Shown: positions 9,123 to 17,030 of the stretch, one piece after another | How positions within the stretch are numbered: the stretch's first letter is position 1 | How the letters are laid out: the number at the start of each line of letters is the position of its first letter | Source: Ramlibacter alkalitolerans | GTDB lineage: Bacteria > Pseudomonadota > Gammaproteobacteria > Burkholderiales > Burkholderiaceae_C | Direction of reading: 5' to 3' | DNA length: 64,000 nt | NCBI RefSeq assembly: GCF_016722765.1 | Contig: NZ_JAEQND010000020.1 | Coordinates: forward strand, 1 to 64,000 | The notes under the pieces: model-generated | The model's input: the letters and a program-made list of their open reading frames with translations, nothing else | Told to the model about the DNA's origin: nothing | Database searches by the model: none | Translations under genes and position numbers: made by a program

Positions 9123-9860
9123 TCAGCCCGCGCACTCCACCAGCATCCGCACCAGCTCCTGCGGCGCGCTGATCATCGGGTCGTGCCCGGTCGCCAGTTC
9201 CCGCACCTGCGCGCCGCCGCCGCGCATCCATTCGCCGTCCCAGAAGCCAGCGTCGCGCACGCGCGGGCGGATCGAATCGATGGTGCCCAGCCGCGGCTGC
9301 ACGCAGTCGATGAAGGTGCGCGGCACACTGGCTACCCGCCGGGCGTCGAACTGCAGCGGCGCCTGGTAGGTGTGCCCGGGGTGGGGCGTCTGCCGGCGCT
9401 GCACCCACGCGTGGTCCGCCGCGGCCAGACCGAACACCGACGGATCCGGTGCCGGGAAGGCGAAATCCGGTGAGCCCTGGGCCGCCGCCAGCCGCGCCTC
9501 GCGGGTGGCGCTCGCATGCGTGCTGCTCCAGCTTTCCCCCGGCTTGGGCACCACGGCGTCGATGTACACCAGGTGCTTCAGGCGCTGCGGCATGCGGTCC
9601 GCCACCGCGGTGCCGATCATGCCGGCGTAGGAGTGCACGGCCAGCACCACGTCCTGCAGTTCCTCGGCCTCGAGGGTGTTGGTCACGTCGGCGATGTGCG
9701 TCTCCAGCGTGATCAGCGAGGACATCAGGTGCACCCGCTCGCCCACGCCCGTCAGGCACACGGCCAGCGCGCGATGGCCCTGCGCATGCAGCGCATCGAC
9801 CACCCGCCGCCAGGCCCAGGCGCCGTGCCAGGCGCCGTGCACGAGGACGAAGTTCGCCAT
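9123..9860 (-). CDS. Alpha/beta hydrolase (esterase-like)
   Basis: A 245-residue hydrolase with the oxyanion-hole motif HGAWHGAWAW near the N-terminus, the nucleophile elbow HSYAG (Ser) and a C-terminal TGHDPMISAP that supplies the catalytic histidine. This is the layout of plant-type methyl esterases and similar bacterial esterases. A near-perfect GGAGGTGATC ribosome binding site precedes the ATG. The ATG overlaps the stop of the CoA-transferase gene by one base, so the two are translationally coupled. The substrate is unknown. Confidence 0.88.
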   Translation of the reverse strand: MANFVLVHGAWHGAWAWRRVVDALHAQGHRALAVCLTGVGERVHLMSSLITLETHIADVTNTLEAEELQDVVLAVHSYAGMIGTAVADRMPQRLKHLVYIDAVVPKPGESWSSTHASATREARLAAAQGSPDFAFPAPDPSVFGLAAADHAWVQRRQTPHPGHTYQAPLQFDARRVASVPRTFIDCVQPRLGTIDSIRPRVRDAGFWDGEWMRGGGAQVRELATGHDPMISAPQELVRMLVECAG

Positions 9861-11095
9861 CAGATCACCTCCTTCGCGCGCAACGCGCGGATCCGCTGCG
9901 CGTCCAGGCCCAGCACCTCGCCCAGCACCTGCTCCGTGTGCTGCCCCAGCAGGGGCGGCGGCAGGTCCGTGCGCACCGGCGTAGCACCCAGCTTCAGCGG
10001 GCTGCCCACCAGGTTCAGCGGACCGGCCAGCGGATGCTCCCACTGGTGCACCATGCCGCGCTCGCGCACCTGCGGATCGGCGAACACCTCGCCGATGGAG
10101 TTGATCGCGCCGCACGGCACCTTGGCCGCCTCCAGCGCCGCCAGCCAGTCGGCCTTGCGCCGGGTCTTCATCACTTCTTCCAGGATCGGCACCAGCACCG
10201 CGCGGTTGTGGACCCGGTCGCGGTTCCTGGCGAAGCGCGTGTCGGTCGCCAGTTCCGGCCGGCCCGCGACCTGGCAGAACTTGCCGTACTGTCCGTCGTT
10301 GCCCACGGCCAGGATGATGTGGTCCTTGTGGCCGTCATCGGCCGGTGCGACCTCGAACACCTGGTACGGCACGATGTTCTGGTGCGCATTGCCGGCGCGG
10401 CCCGGCACCTTGCCGCTCACGAGGTAGTTGGCCCCCAGGTTGGCCAGCATCGCCACCTGCGTGTCGAGCAGCGCCATGTCGAGGTGCTGGCCCTCGCCGG
10501 TCCGCTCGGCGTGGCGCAGCGCGGCCAGGATGCCGACGCAGGAATACATGCCCGTGAACAGGTCGGCGACCGCCACGCCCACCTTCTGCGGCCCGCCGCC
10601 GAGATCGTCGCGCTCGCCGGTGATGCTCATGAGCCCGCCCATGCCCTGGATGGCGTAGTCGTAGCCGGCACGCTCGCGATAGGGGCCGGTCTGGCCGAAG
10701 CCCGTGACGCTGCAGTAGACGATGCGCGGGTTCACCGCCTTCAGCGCCGCGTAGTCCAGGCCGTAGCGCGCCATGTCGCCGACCTTGAAGTTCTCCACGA
10801 ACACGTGGCAGTGCTTCGCCAGTTCGCGCACCAGCGCCTGCCCCTCGGCCTGCGCGATGTCGCAGGTCACCGAGCGCTTGTTGCGGTTGGTGCCCAGGTA
10901 GTAGGCGGCCTCGTGCGTGTCCTGGCCGGCGCGGTCCTTCAGGAAGGGCGGGCCCCAGGTGCGGGTGTCGTCGCCGGTGCCGGGGCGTTCGATCTTGATC
11001 ACGTCGGCGCCCAGGTCCGCCAGCGTCTGCGTGCACCAGGGGCCGGCCAGCACGCGCGACAGGTCGAGCACGCGGATTCCATCGAGAGCATTCAT
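9860..11095 (-). CDS. CaiB/BaiF-family CoA-transferase (class III)
   Basis: A class III CoA-transferase moving CoA between acyl groups through an aspartyl intermediate. The 411-residue length and the motifs VLDLSRVLAGPWCTQ, DVIKIERPGTGDDTR and GYDYAIQGMGGLMS are typical. The substrate is not predictable, since the family spans formyl-CoA, succinyl-CoA and aromatic acids. The start at 11095 (MNALDGIRV) is chosen from family alignments and discards 23 upstream codons. An 8-bp dyad lies just upstream, shared with the divergent MFS gene. Confidence 0.92.
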   Translation of the reverse strand: MNALDGIRVLDLSRVLAGPWCTQTLADLGADVIKIERPGTGDDTRTWGPPFLKDRAGQDTHEAAYYLGTNRNKRSVTCDIAQAEGQALVRELAKHCHVFVENFKVGDMARYGLDYAALKAVNPRIVYCSVTGFGQTGPYRERAGYDYAIQGMGGLMSITGERDDLGGGPQKVGVAVADLFTGMYSCVGILAALRHAERTGEGQHLDMALLDTQVAMLANLGANYLVSGKVPGRAGNAHQNIVPYQVFEVAPADDGHKDHIILAVGNDGQYGKFCQVAGRPELATDTRFARNRDRVHNRAVLVPILEEVMKTRRKADWLAALEAAKVPCGAINSIGEVFADPQVRERGMVHQWEHPLAGPLNLVGSPLKLGATPVRTDLPPPLLGQHTEQVLGEVLGLDAQRIRALRAKEVI

Positions 11096-11100
11096 GCACG

Positions 11101-11124
11101 CCATTATCGGGAAACGGATAATGG
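11101..11124. promoter_or_regulatory. Dyad operator candidate between CoA-transferase and MFS genes
   Basis: CCATTATC and GATAATGG form a perfect 8-bp inverted repeat with an 8-base spacer. The dyad lies 5 bases upstream of the CoA-transferase start and 48 bases upstream of the MFS start. The AT-rich arms stand out in this GC-rich sequence and look like a repressor or activator site. No regulator gene is adjacent. Confidence 0.5.
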
Positions 11125-11172
11125 CCGGAGCGCCCCGCAAGAAGGCGCCTTCCGCTTCATCCAAGGTTCCCG

Positions 11173-12399
11173 ATGTCCCTGCTCGATCGCCGCCAGACGG
11201 TGGTGGTGTTCCTGGCGTTCGCCTTCGCCTATTTCTTCGCCGCCGTGCTGCGCGCCATCACGGCCACCCTGTCCCCGGTGCTCACGCGCGAGTTCCACCT
11301 CGACGCCGGCGCGCTCGGCCTGCTGGCCGGCGGCTACTTCCTCGGCTTCGCGATCATCCAGCTGCCGCTGGGCACCTGGCTCGACCGCCACGGCCCGCGC
11401 AAGGTCAACCTGTGGTTCGTCGCGCTGGCCGTGCTCGGCTGCGGCGCCTTCGCCATGGCGACCAGCTTCGGCTGGCTGCTGGCCGCGCGCGTGCTGTGCG
11501 GGCTGGGCGTGGCTTCCTGCCTGATGGCGCCGCTCACCGGCTTCCGCCGCTGGTTCACGCCCGGGGTGCAACTGCGCACCAATTCCTGGATGCTCATGAC
11601 CGGCTCCTTCGGCATGGTCGCGTCCACGCTGCCGGTGCAATGGCTGCTGCCGCAATTCGGCTGGCGGCCCCTGTTCTGGGGCCTGGCGGTGCTGCTGGCG
11701 CTGTCGATGTTCGTGATCGCCTGGCGCGTGCCGGAGTGGAGCGAGTCCGACCACGCGCTGCCGCCCGGCGCCCCGCGCGCCAGCTACGCGCCGGTGTGGC
11801 GCCACCCGTACTTCTGGCAGATGGCCCCGCTCGGCTTCTTCACCTACGGCGGCATGATCGCCGTGCAGTCGCTCTGGGCCGGGCCCTGGCTGTCGCGCGT
11901 GGCCGGCGCCGATCCGGTGCAGGCCGCCGGCGGCCTGTTCACCATCAACCTGTGCATGCTGGCCACCTTCTGGACCTGGGGCCTGATGAATCCCTGGCTG
12001 CAGCGGCGCGGCATCGTCACCGACAAGCTGATCGCCTGGGGCACGCCCCTGAGCCTGCTGGCCGTGGCCAACCTGGTGGTCTCCGGCCCCCATGCCGGCG
12101 CGGCGGCGCTGGCCTTCTTCTGCACCAGCAGCACCTTCGTCGCCCTGGCGCAGCCGGCCGTGGGCATGGTGTTCCCGGCAACGCTTGCGGGCCGCGCGCT
12201 GTCCGCCTACAACCTGGTGATCTTCGTCGGCGTGTTCGTGGTCCAGTGGGGGATCGGCCTGCTCGTCGACGCCTTCCGGCAGGCCGGCTGGAGCGACGTG
12301 GACGCCTTTCGTGGCGCCTTTGGTGTCTTCCTCGCCACGAGTGCCCTGTCCTACGCGTGGTTCCTGTGGAGCAGACGCCATAATCGGCAGAGCCCATGA
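11173..12399 (+). CDS. MFS transporter
   Basis: A 408-residue major facilitator with about 12 hydrophobic helices and the loop 2-3 motif in the form GTWLDRHGPRKVN. An internal GVASCLMAPLTGFRRWF stretch resembles the nitrate/anion or sugar-acid porter type, but the substrate cannot be assigned. It is divergent from the CoA-transferase gene. Its stop overlaps the start of the PTS EIIA gene (ATGA), so it is translationally coupled to the PTS genes, which is an unusual pairing. Confidence 0.9.
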   Translation: MSLLDRRQTVVVFLAFAFAYFFAAVLRAITATLSPVLTREFHLDAGALGLLAGGYFLGFAIIQLPLGTWLDRHGPRKVNLWFVALAVLGCGAFAMATSFGWLLAARVLCGLGVASCLMAPLTGFRRWFTPGVQLRTNSWMLMTGSFGMVASTLPVQWLLPQFGWRPLFWGLAVLLALSMFVIAWRVPEWSESDHALPPGAPRASYAPVWRHPYFWQMAPLGFFTYGGMIAVQSLWAGPWLSRVAGADPVQAAGGLFTINLCMLATFWTWGLMNPWLQRRGIVTDKLIAWGTPLSLLAVANLVVSGPHAGAAALAFFCTSSTFVALAQPAVGMVFPATLAGRALSAYNLVIFVGVFVVQWGIGLLVDAFRQAGWSDVDAFRGAFGVFLATSALSYAWFLWSRRHNRQSP

Positions 12400-12851
12400 A
12401 CGCCATCCTGCTGATCGCCCACGCGCCGCTGGCCAATGCGCTGCGGCAGTGCGCGCTGCATGTCTTCCCCGACTGCGGGGCGGCGGTGACGGCGATCGAC
12501 GTGCAGCCGAACCTCTCGCCGGACGAGACGCTGGCCGCCGCGCGCATCGCGATGGAGCAGCTCACGGCGGCGGGCCACGTCCAGGGCGTCCTGGTGCTCA
12601 CCGACATCTTCGGCGCCACGCCCAGCAACGTGGCGCAGAAGCTGGTGGACGGCGTCGCTTCCCGCCTGATCACGGGCGTGAACCTGCCGATGCTGCTGCG
12701 CAGCGTGAGCTACCGCAACGAGCCGCTGGACACGCTCGTCTCGCGCGCGGTGATCGGCGGCACCCAGGGCGTGATGCAGGTCGCCATCACGGCGCCGCAG
12801 CAGCAGCCACAACGCAACCATGATCAAGACCACAACGACCATCAGCAATAA
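12396..12851 (+). CDS. PTS EIIA component, mannose family
   Basis: A stand-alone IIA domain accepting phosphate from HPr. The 151-residue protein has the phosphorylatable histidine at residue 9 (IAHAPLA) and the TDIFGATPSN loop of the mannose family. There is no IIB fusion and no IIC/IID permease gene nearby, which fits a regulatory PTS as in many beta-proteobacteria. The last 20 residues are Gln/His/Asp-rich, beyond the domain. The 3' end overlaps ptsH by 32 bases. Confidence 0.93.
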   Translation: MNAILLIAHAPLANALRQCALHVFPDCGAAVTAIDVQPNLSPDETLAAARIAMEQLTAAGHVQGVLVLTDIFGATPSNVAQKLVDGVASRLITGVNLPMLLRSVSYRNEPLDTLVSRAVIGGTQGVMQVAITAPQQQPQRNHDQDHNDHQQ

Positions 12852-13089
12852 GCTCGGCCTGCATGCGCGCGCCTCGGCCAAGCTCACCAAGCTGGCGGGC
12901 AGCTATCCGTGCGAGGTCTGGGTCAGCCGCGGGGAGCGGCGCGTGAACGGCAAGAGCATCATGGGCGTGATGATGCTGGCCGCCGGCGTCGGCGCCGAGA
13001 TCACGCTGGAGACCAGCGGCGACAAGGAGCAGGAGGCGATGGACGCGCTGCTGGCCCTGATCGCCGACAAGTTCGGAGAGGGCGAGTGA
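12820..13089 (+). CDS. ptsH: Phosphocarrier protein HPr
   Basis: HPr relays phosphate from EI to EIIA. The 89-residue product keeps the active-site histidine at residue 15 (GLHARAS) and the regulatory serine at residue 46 (NGKSIMG) that HPr kinase would modify. hprK is not in the window. It overlaps the EIIA gene at its 5' end and the ptsI GTG at its 3' end, making a tight three-gene module. Confidence 0.97.
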   Translation: MIKTTTTISNKLGLHARASAKLTKLAGSYPCEVWVSRGERRVNGKSIMGVMMLAAGVGAEITLETSGDKEQEAMDALLALIADKFGEGE

Positions 13090-14849
13090 CTTTCGCGGTC
13101 CATGGCATCGCGGTCGCCCGGGGGATCGCCATCGGTCGCGCGGTCGTGACCGGCTCCGGCCGGGCCGACGTCGTCCACTACTTCATCCAGCCGGACCAGA
13201 TCGGCCCCGAGATCGAGCGGATCCGCGTCGGCCGCAATGCGGTGGTGGAGGAGATCCAGCGCCTGCAGCAGACCATCACGACGATGGGCCCGAAGGAAGC
13301 GCCGCACGAACTGTCGGCGCTGCTGGACGTGCACCTGATGCTGCTGCAGGACGAGGAGCTGATCGAAGGCGTCAAGCACTGGATCACCGACCGCCTCTAC
13401 AACGCCGAATGGGCGCTGACCACGCAGCTCGAAGTGCTGTCGCGCCAGTTCGACGACATGGAGGACGAGTACCTGCGCGAACGCAAGGCGGATCTCGAAC
13501 AGGTCGCCGAACGCATCCTGCGCTACATGAAGGGCATCCCTTCGCCGGTCACGCAGCCGGTGGCGCGGCGCAAGACGCAGCAGGACCTGCTGCTCGATGA
13601 CAGCGTGGACGTGCCGCTGGTGCTGGTGGCGCACGACCTGTCGCCGGCCGACATGCTGCAGTTCAAGCAGAGCGTGTTCGCGGGCTTCGTCACCGACGTC
13701 GGCGGCAAGACCTCGCACACCGCGATCGTCGCGCGCAGCCTGGACATCCCGGCCGTCGTCGGCGCCCGTTCGGCGAGCAACCTGGTGCGCCAGGACGACT
13801 GGGTGATCATCGACGGCGACACCGGCGTGATGATCGTCGACCCGTCGGCCATCATCCTGGCCGAATACGGCTTCAAGCAGCGCCAGGCCGAACTGGAACG
13901 CAGCCGGCTCAATCGCCTGCGCCACACGGCGGCGGTGACGCTCGACGGCCAGAAGGTGGAACTGCTCGCCAACATCGAACTCCCCGACGACGCCGTCGGC
14001 GCGCTCAAGGCCGGCGCCGTGGGCGTCGGCCTGTTCCGCAGCGAATTCCTGTTCATGGGCCACGGCGGCGACATGCCCGACGAGGAGGCGCAGTACCAGG
14101 CGTACAAGCGCGCGATCGAAGGCATGCAGGGCCTGCCGGTCACGATCCGCACGCTGGACGTGGGCGCCGACAAGCCGCTGGACGACTCCCGGCGCGATTT
14201 CGCCCACCTGAATCCTGCCCTGGGCTTGCGGGCGATCCGCCTGAGCCTCGCCGAGCCGGACATGTTCCGCACCCAGGTGCGCGCGATCCTGCGCGCTGCA
14301 GCCCACGGCAAGGTCAATCTGCTGATCCCGATGATCGCGCACGCCACGGAGATCCGGCAGACCTTGTCGCTGATCGACTTCGCGCGCGCCGAGCTGGACA
14401 ACCGCGGCGTGCCCTACGGTTCGGTGGAGATCGGCGCCATGATCGAGATCCCGGCCGCCGCGCTGTCGCTGCGCACCTTCCTCAAGTACTTCGATTTCCT
14501 CTCGATCGGCACCAACGACCTGATCCAGTACACGCTGGCGATCGACCGCTCCGACGAATCGGTCGCGCACCTGTACGACCCCTGCCATCCCGCGGTGCTG
14601 CGGCTGGTGGCCGACACCATCGCGGAGTGCCGGCGCCAGAACAAGGGCGTGAGCGTGTGCGGCGAGATGGCCGGCGACACGCAGTTCACGCGCCTGCTGC
14701 TGGGCCTGGGCCTGCGCAGTTTCTCGATGCACCCGGCGCAGATCCTCGCCGTGAAGCAGGAGGTGCTGCGCGCCGACGCGAGCCGGCTGGAGACCTGGGC
14801 GCGCGAGGTGGTGGATTCGGAGGACCCGGCGCAGGCGCTGGCGGGTTGA
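13086..14849 (+). CDS. ptsI: Phosphoenolpyruvate-protein phosphotransferase (enzyme I)
   Basis: EI takes phosphate from PEP and passes it to HPr. The GTG at 13086 overlaps the ptsH stop (GTGA) and gives 587 residues, the usual length. The phosphohistidine is His211 in GGKTSHTAIVA. The PEP-binding TIM barrel holds GVGLFRSEFLFM and the catalytic Cys525 in VCGEMAGD. With no permease nearby, the phosphorelay probably reports PEP/carbon status (inference). Confidence 0.97.
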   Translation: MTFAVHGIAVARGIAIGRAVVTGSGRADVVHYFIQPDQIGPEIERIRVGRNAVVEEIQRLQQTITTMGPKEAPHELSALLDVHLMLLQDEELIEGVKHWITDRLYNAEWALTTQLEVLSRQFDDMEDEYLRERKADLEQVAERILRYMKGIPSPVTQPVARRKTQQDLLLDDSVDVPLVLVAHDLSPADMLQFKQSVFAGFVTDVGGKTSHTAIVARSLDIPAVVGARSASNLVRQDDWVIIDGDTGVMIVDPSAIILAEYGFKQRQAELERSRLNRLRHTAAVTLDGQKVELLANIELPDDAVGALKAGAVGVGLFRSEFLFMGHGGDMPDEEAQYQAYKRAIEGMQGLPVTIRTLDVGADKPLDDSRRDFAHLNPALGLRAIRLSLAEPDMFRTQVRAILRAAAHGKVNLLIPMIAHATEIRQTLSLIDFARAELDNRGVPYGSVEIGAMIEIPAAALSLRTFLKYFDFLSIGTNDLIQYTLAIDRSDESVAHLYDPCHPAVLRLVADTIAECRRQNKGVSVCGEMAGDTQFTRLLLGLGLRSFSMHPAQILAVKQEVLRADASRLETWAREVVDSEDPAQALAG

Positions 14850-14871
14850 GGCACCTAACGTGGGGCATCTC

Positions 14872-14985
14872 GTAGGCTGGGGCGGCGCCAGCCGCGGAAG
14901 GTGAGCTGCGCGAACCCCAGCGTCCCCGGCCGGCCACCCGCAGCGCCGGGGTTCCGGCGCTGGCGCGCGTCACCGCCAGCCTACG
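14872..14985. repeat. Palindromic repeat family B, copy 1
   Basis: Starts GTAGGCTGG and ends CCAGCCTAC, with internal arms around AACCCCAGCG and CGGGGTTCCGG. Other copies lie at 26236-26369, 40066-40156 and 49061-49151. It sits in the 253-base gap between ptsI and the catabolic block. I see no gene in the rest of that gap. Confidence 0.85.
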
Positions 14986-15102
14986 GGTTGGCACCGATGC
15001 AGTCTGCCGCCGCCGCCTCCAACAATCCCCCCGCAGGGTCCCCGCCGGCTCCCGCGTGAGGCGAGCCGGCGTGCCGCGCCGTGCACCGCCAAAGGGGAAT
15101 GC

Positions 15103-15549
15103 ATGGGCCTCACGCTGAATCATTTCTCGATCCGCACGCTGGACCTCGAAGCCACGCGCGACTTCTACGAGCGCGTGCTGCAGCTGACGGTCGGCCCGCG
15201 CCCGCCCTTTCCCTTTCCCGGCCTGTGGATGTACCGCGGCGACCACGGCGACTACCAGAACGCCGTCGTGCACATCATCGGCATGGACCCGGACGACCCG
15301 GTGGGCCTGCGCAAGTACCTGGGCGATCGCGACGTCTCCTCGCTGCGCGGCAGCGGCGCCGTGGACCATGTCGCCTTCTTCGCCACCGGCCTCGCGCAGA
15401 TGCGCGCGCACCTGCAATCGCAGGGCATCGAAGTGCGCGAGCGCACCGTGCCGGCACTGGGCCTGCACCAGCTGTTCCTCGACGACCCGAACGGCGTCGT
15501 CGTCGAACTGAACTATCCCGCTTCCGAACATCCCGGCTCCGCGGCCTGA
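15103..15549 (+). CDS. VOC-family (glyoxalase/dioxygenase fold) protein
   Basis: A 148-residue vicinal-oxygen-chelate protein made of two paired beta-alpha-beta-beta-beta units. Metal-site candidates are His7 (LNHFSIRT), a central histidine in VDHVAFFA and a C-terminal glutamate in VVELNY. It is the first gene of a co-directional block with a molybdenum hydroxylase and a flavoprotein monooxygenase, so it may process a pathway intermediate. It could also be a resistance or isomerase-type protein; sequence alone does not decide. Confidence 0.85.
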   Translation: MGLTLNHFSIRTLDLEATRDFYERVLQLTVGPRPPFPFPGLWMYRGDHGDYQNAVVHIIGMDPDDPVGLRKYLGDRDVSSLRGSGAVDHVAFFATGLAQMRAHLQSQGIEVRERTVPALGLHQLFLDDPNGVVVELNYPASEHPGSAA

Positions 15550-15630
15550 GCCCCGCGACGTGGTGGTGCTCCATCCCGGTGCCGTGTCCCTGCGCGGCAC
15601 GGCTGGACGTGTCCTGAAGGAGGCCTGCGC

Positions 15631-16506
15631 ATGAAGGCGCCCGATTTCGATTACGTGAAGGCGCGCAGCGTCGCCGAGGCACTGGAACTGCTCGCGCGCC
15701 ATGGCGACGACGCGCGCATCCTGGCCGGCGGGCAGACGCTGCTCGCGGCGCTCAACCTGCGCCTCTCGGAGCCGAAACTCCTGATCGACATCGGCGGCCT
15801 CGCCGAACTGCGCGGCATCGAGCGCCGGGGCGAGCGCCTGCACATAGGCGCGCTCACGACGCACAGCGAGATCGAGGCCTCCCCGTTGGTGGCGGAACTG
15901 GCCCCACTGCTGTGCGCCGCCGCGCCGCACATCGGCCACCGCGCCATCCGCAACGCGGGCACCTGGGGCGGATCGCTCGCCCATGCCGATCCCGCCTCGG
16001 AGTGGCCCTGCTGCCTGCTGGCGCTCGACGGCGTCGTCACCGTGCGCGGCCGCGCCGGCGAGCGCCGCATCCCCGCCGCCGATTTCTTCCGCGCCATCCT
16101 GACCACCGCCCTCGCGCCGGACGAACTGCTGGTCGACGCCGATGTGCCGATCGCCACGTCCGCCGACTGGTTCGGCTTCGACGAACTGGCGCGGCGCCGC
16201 GGCGACTACGGCGTGGCCGGCCTGGCGGTCGCGGCGCGCTTCCAGGGCGCCACCGCGCAACAGGTGCGGCTGGCCTTCCTCGGCATGGGCGCGACACCGC
16301 TGCGCGCGCGCCGCACCGAGGCGCTGCTGGCGGGGCAGCCGCTCACGGGGGCCAGCATCGAGCTCGCACTGGCGGGCCTGCAGGCGGACCTCGATCCCTT
16401 TCCCGACCTGCACCACAGCGCGGCGATGAAGCAGCACCTGGCCGGCGTGCTCGCGCGCCGCCTGCTGTCCGCCGCCCTGGCCAGCCGCGCGGCGCTGGCC
16501 GCCTGA
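15631..16506 (+). CDS. Molybdenum hydroxylase, FAD-binding medium subunit
   Basis: The medium subunit of a xanthine-oxidase-family heterotrimer, passing electrons from the iron-sulfur subunit to FAD. The 291-residue protein has the FAD motifs ILAGGQTLLAALNLRL and IRNAGTWGGSLAHADP. The CO-dehydrogenase-type FAD-binding C-terminal domain fills the last 100 residues. It lies first in the M-S-L subunit order seen in Cox-like operons, 81 bases after the VOC gene and 23 before the iron-sulfur subunit. Confidence 0.93.
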   Translation: MKAPDFDYVKARSVAEALELLARHGDDARILAGGQTLLAALNLRLSEPKLLIDIGGLAELRGIERRGERLHIGALTTHSEIEASPLVAELAPLLCAAAPHIGHRAIRNAGTWGGSLAHADPASEWPCCLLALDGVVTVRGRAGERRIPAADFFRAILTTALAPDELLVDADVPIATSADWFGFDELARRRGDYGVAGLAVAARFQGATAQQVRLAFLGMGATPLRARRTEALLAGQPLTGASIELALAGLQADLDPFPDLHHSAAMKQHLAGVLARRLLSAALASRAALAA

Positions 16507-16529
16507 ACCCCGCCCGCAGAGGAGAACGC

Positions 16530-17030
16530 ATGGCCGATGTCCGCACCATAGCCCTGAGCGTCAACGGCCAGGCCGTGCGCCGCCCCGTGCAGCCGCGCCA
16601 GCACCTGGTCGATTTCCTGCGCGATGCGCTGGGCCTGAAGGGATCGCACCTCGGTTGCGAGCACGGCGTGTGCGGCGCCTGCACGGTCGAAGTCGACGGC
16701 CGCATCGTGCGCGGCTGCCTCACGCTGGCCGTCCAGGCCGACGGTCGCCGCGTACGCACCATCGAAGGCGTGAGCCAGGACGGCGACGTCACCGACCTGC
16801 AGGAAGCCTTCGTGCGGCGCAACGCGCTGCAATGCGGCTTCTGCACGCCGGGCATGGTGCTGGCCGCGAAGGAATTGCTGGAAACGAAACCGGACGCGAC
16901 GCGCGCCGAAGTGCGCGAGTGGATGGGCGGCAACTACTGCCGCTGCACCGGCTACCACGCCATCGTCGACGCGATCTGCGACACGCTGGACGCGCGCGCC
17001 GGGCGGGCCGCGGCCGGAGCCGTGCGATGA
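16530..17030 (+). CDS. Molybdenum hydroxylase, [2Fe-2S] small subunit
   Basis: The small subunit binds two [2Fe-2S] clusters. In the 166-residue product the plant-ferredoxin-like cluster uses Cys43, 48, 51 and 63, and the second cluster uses Cys102, 105, 137 and 139 (CGFC and CRC). GAGGAG precedes the ATG at 16530. The stop overlaps the large-subunit start (ATGA), consistent with stoichiometric synthesis of the complex. Confidence 0.95.
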   Translation: MADVRTIALSVNGQAVRRPVQPRQHLVDFLRDALGLKGSHLGCEHGVCGACTVEVDGRIVRGCLTLAVQADGRRVRTIEGVSQDGDVTDLQEAFVRRNALQCGFCTPGMVLAAKELLETKPDATRAEVREWMGGNYCRCTGYHAIVDAICDTLDARAGRAAAGAVR

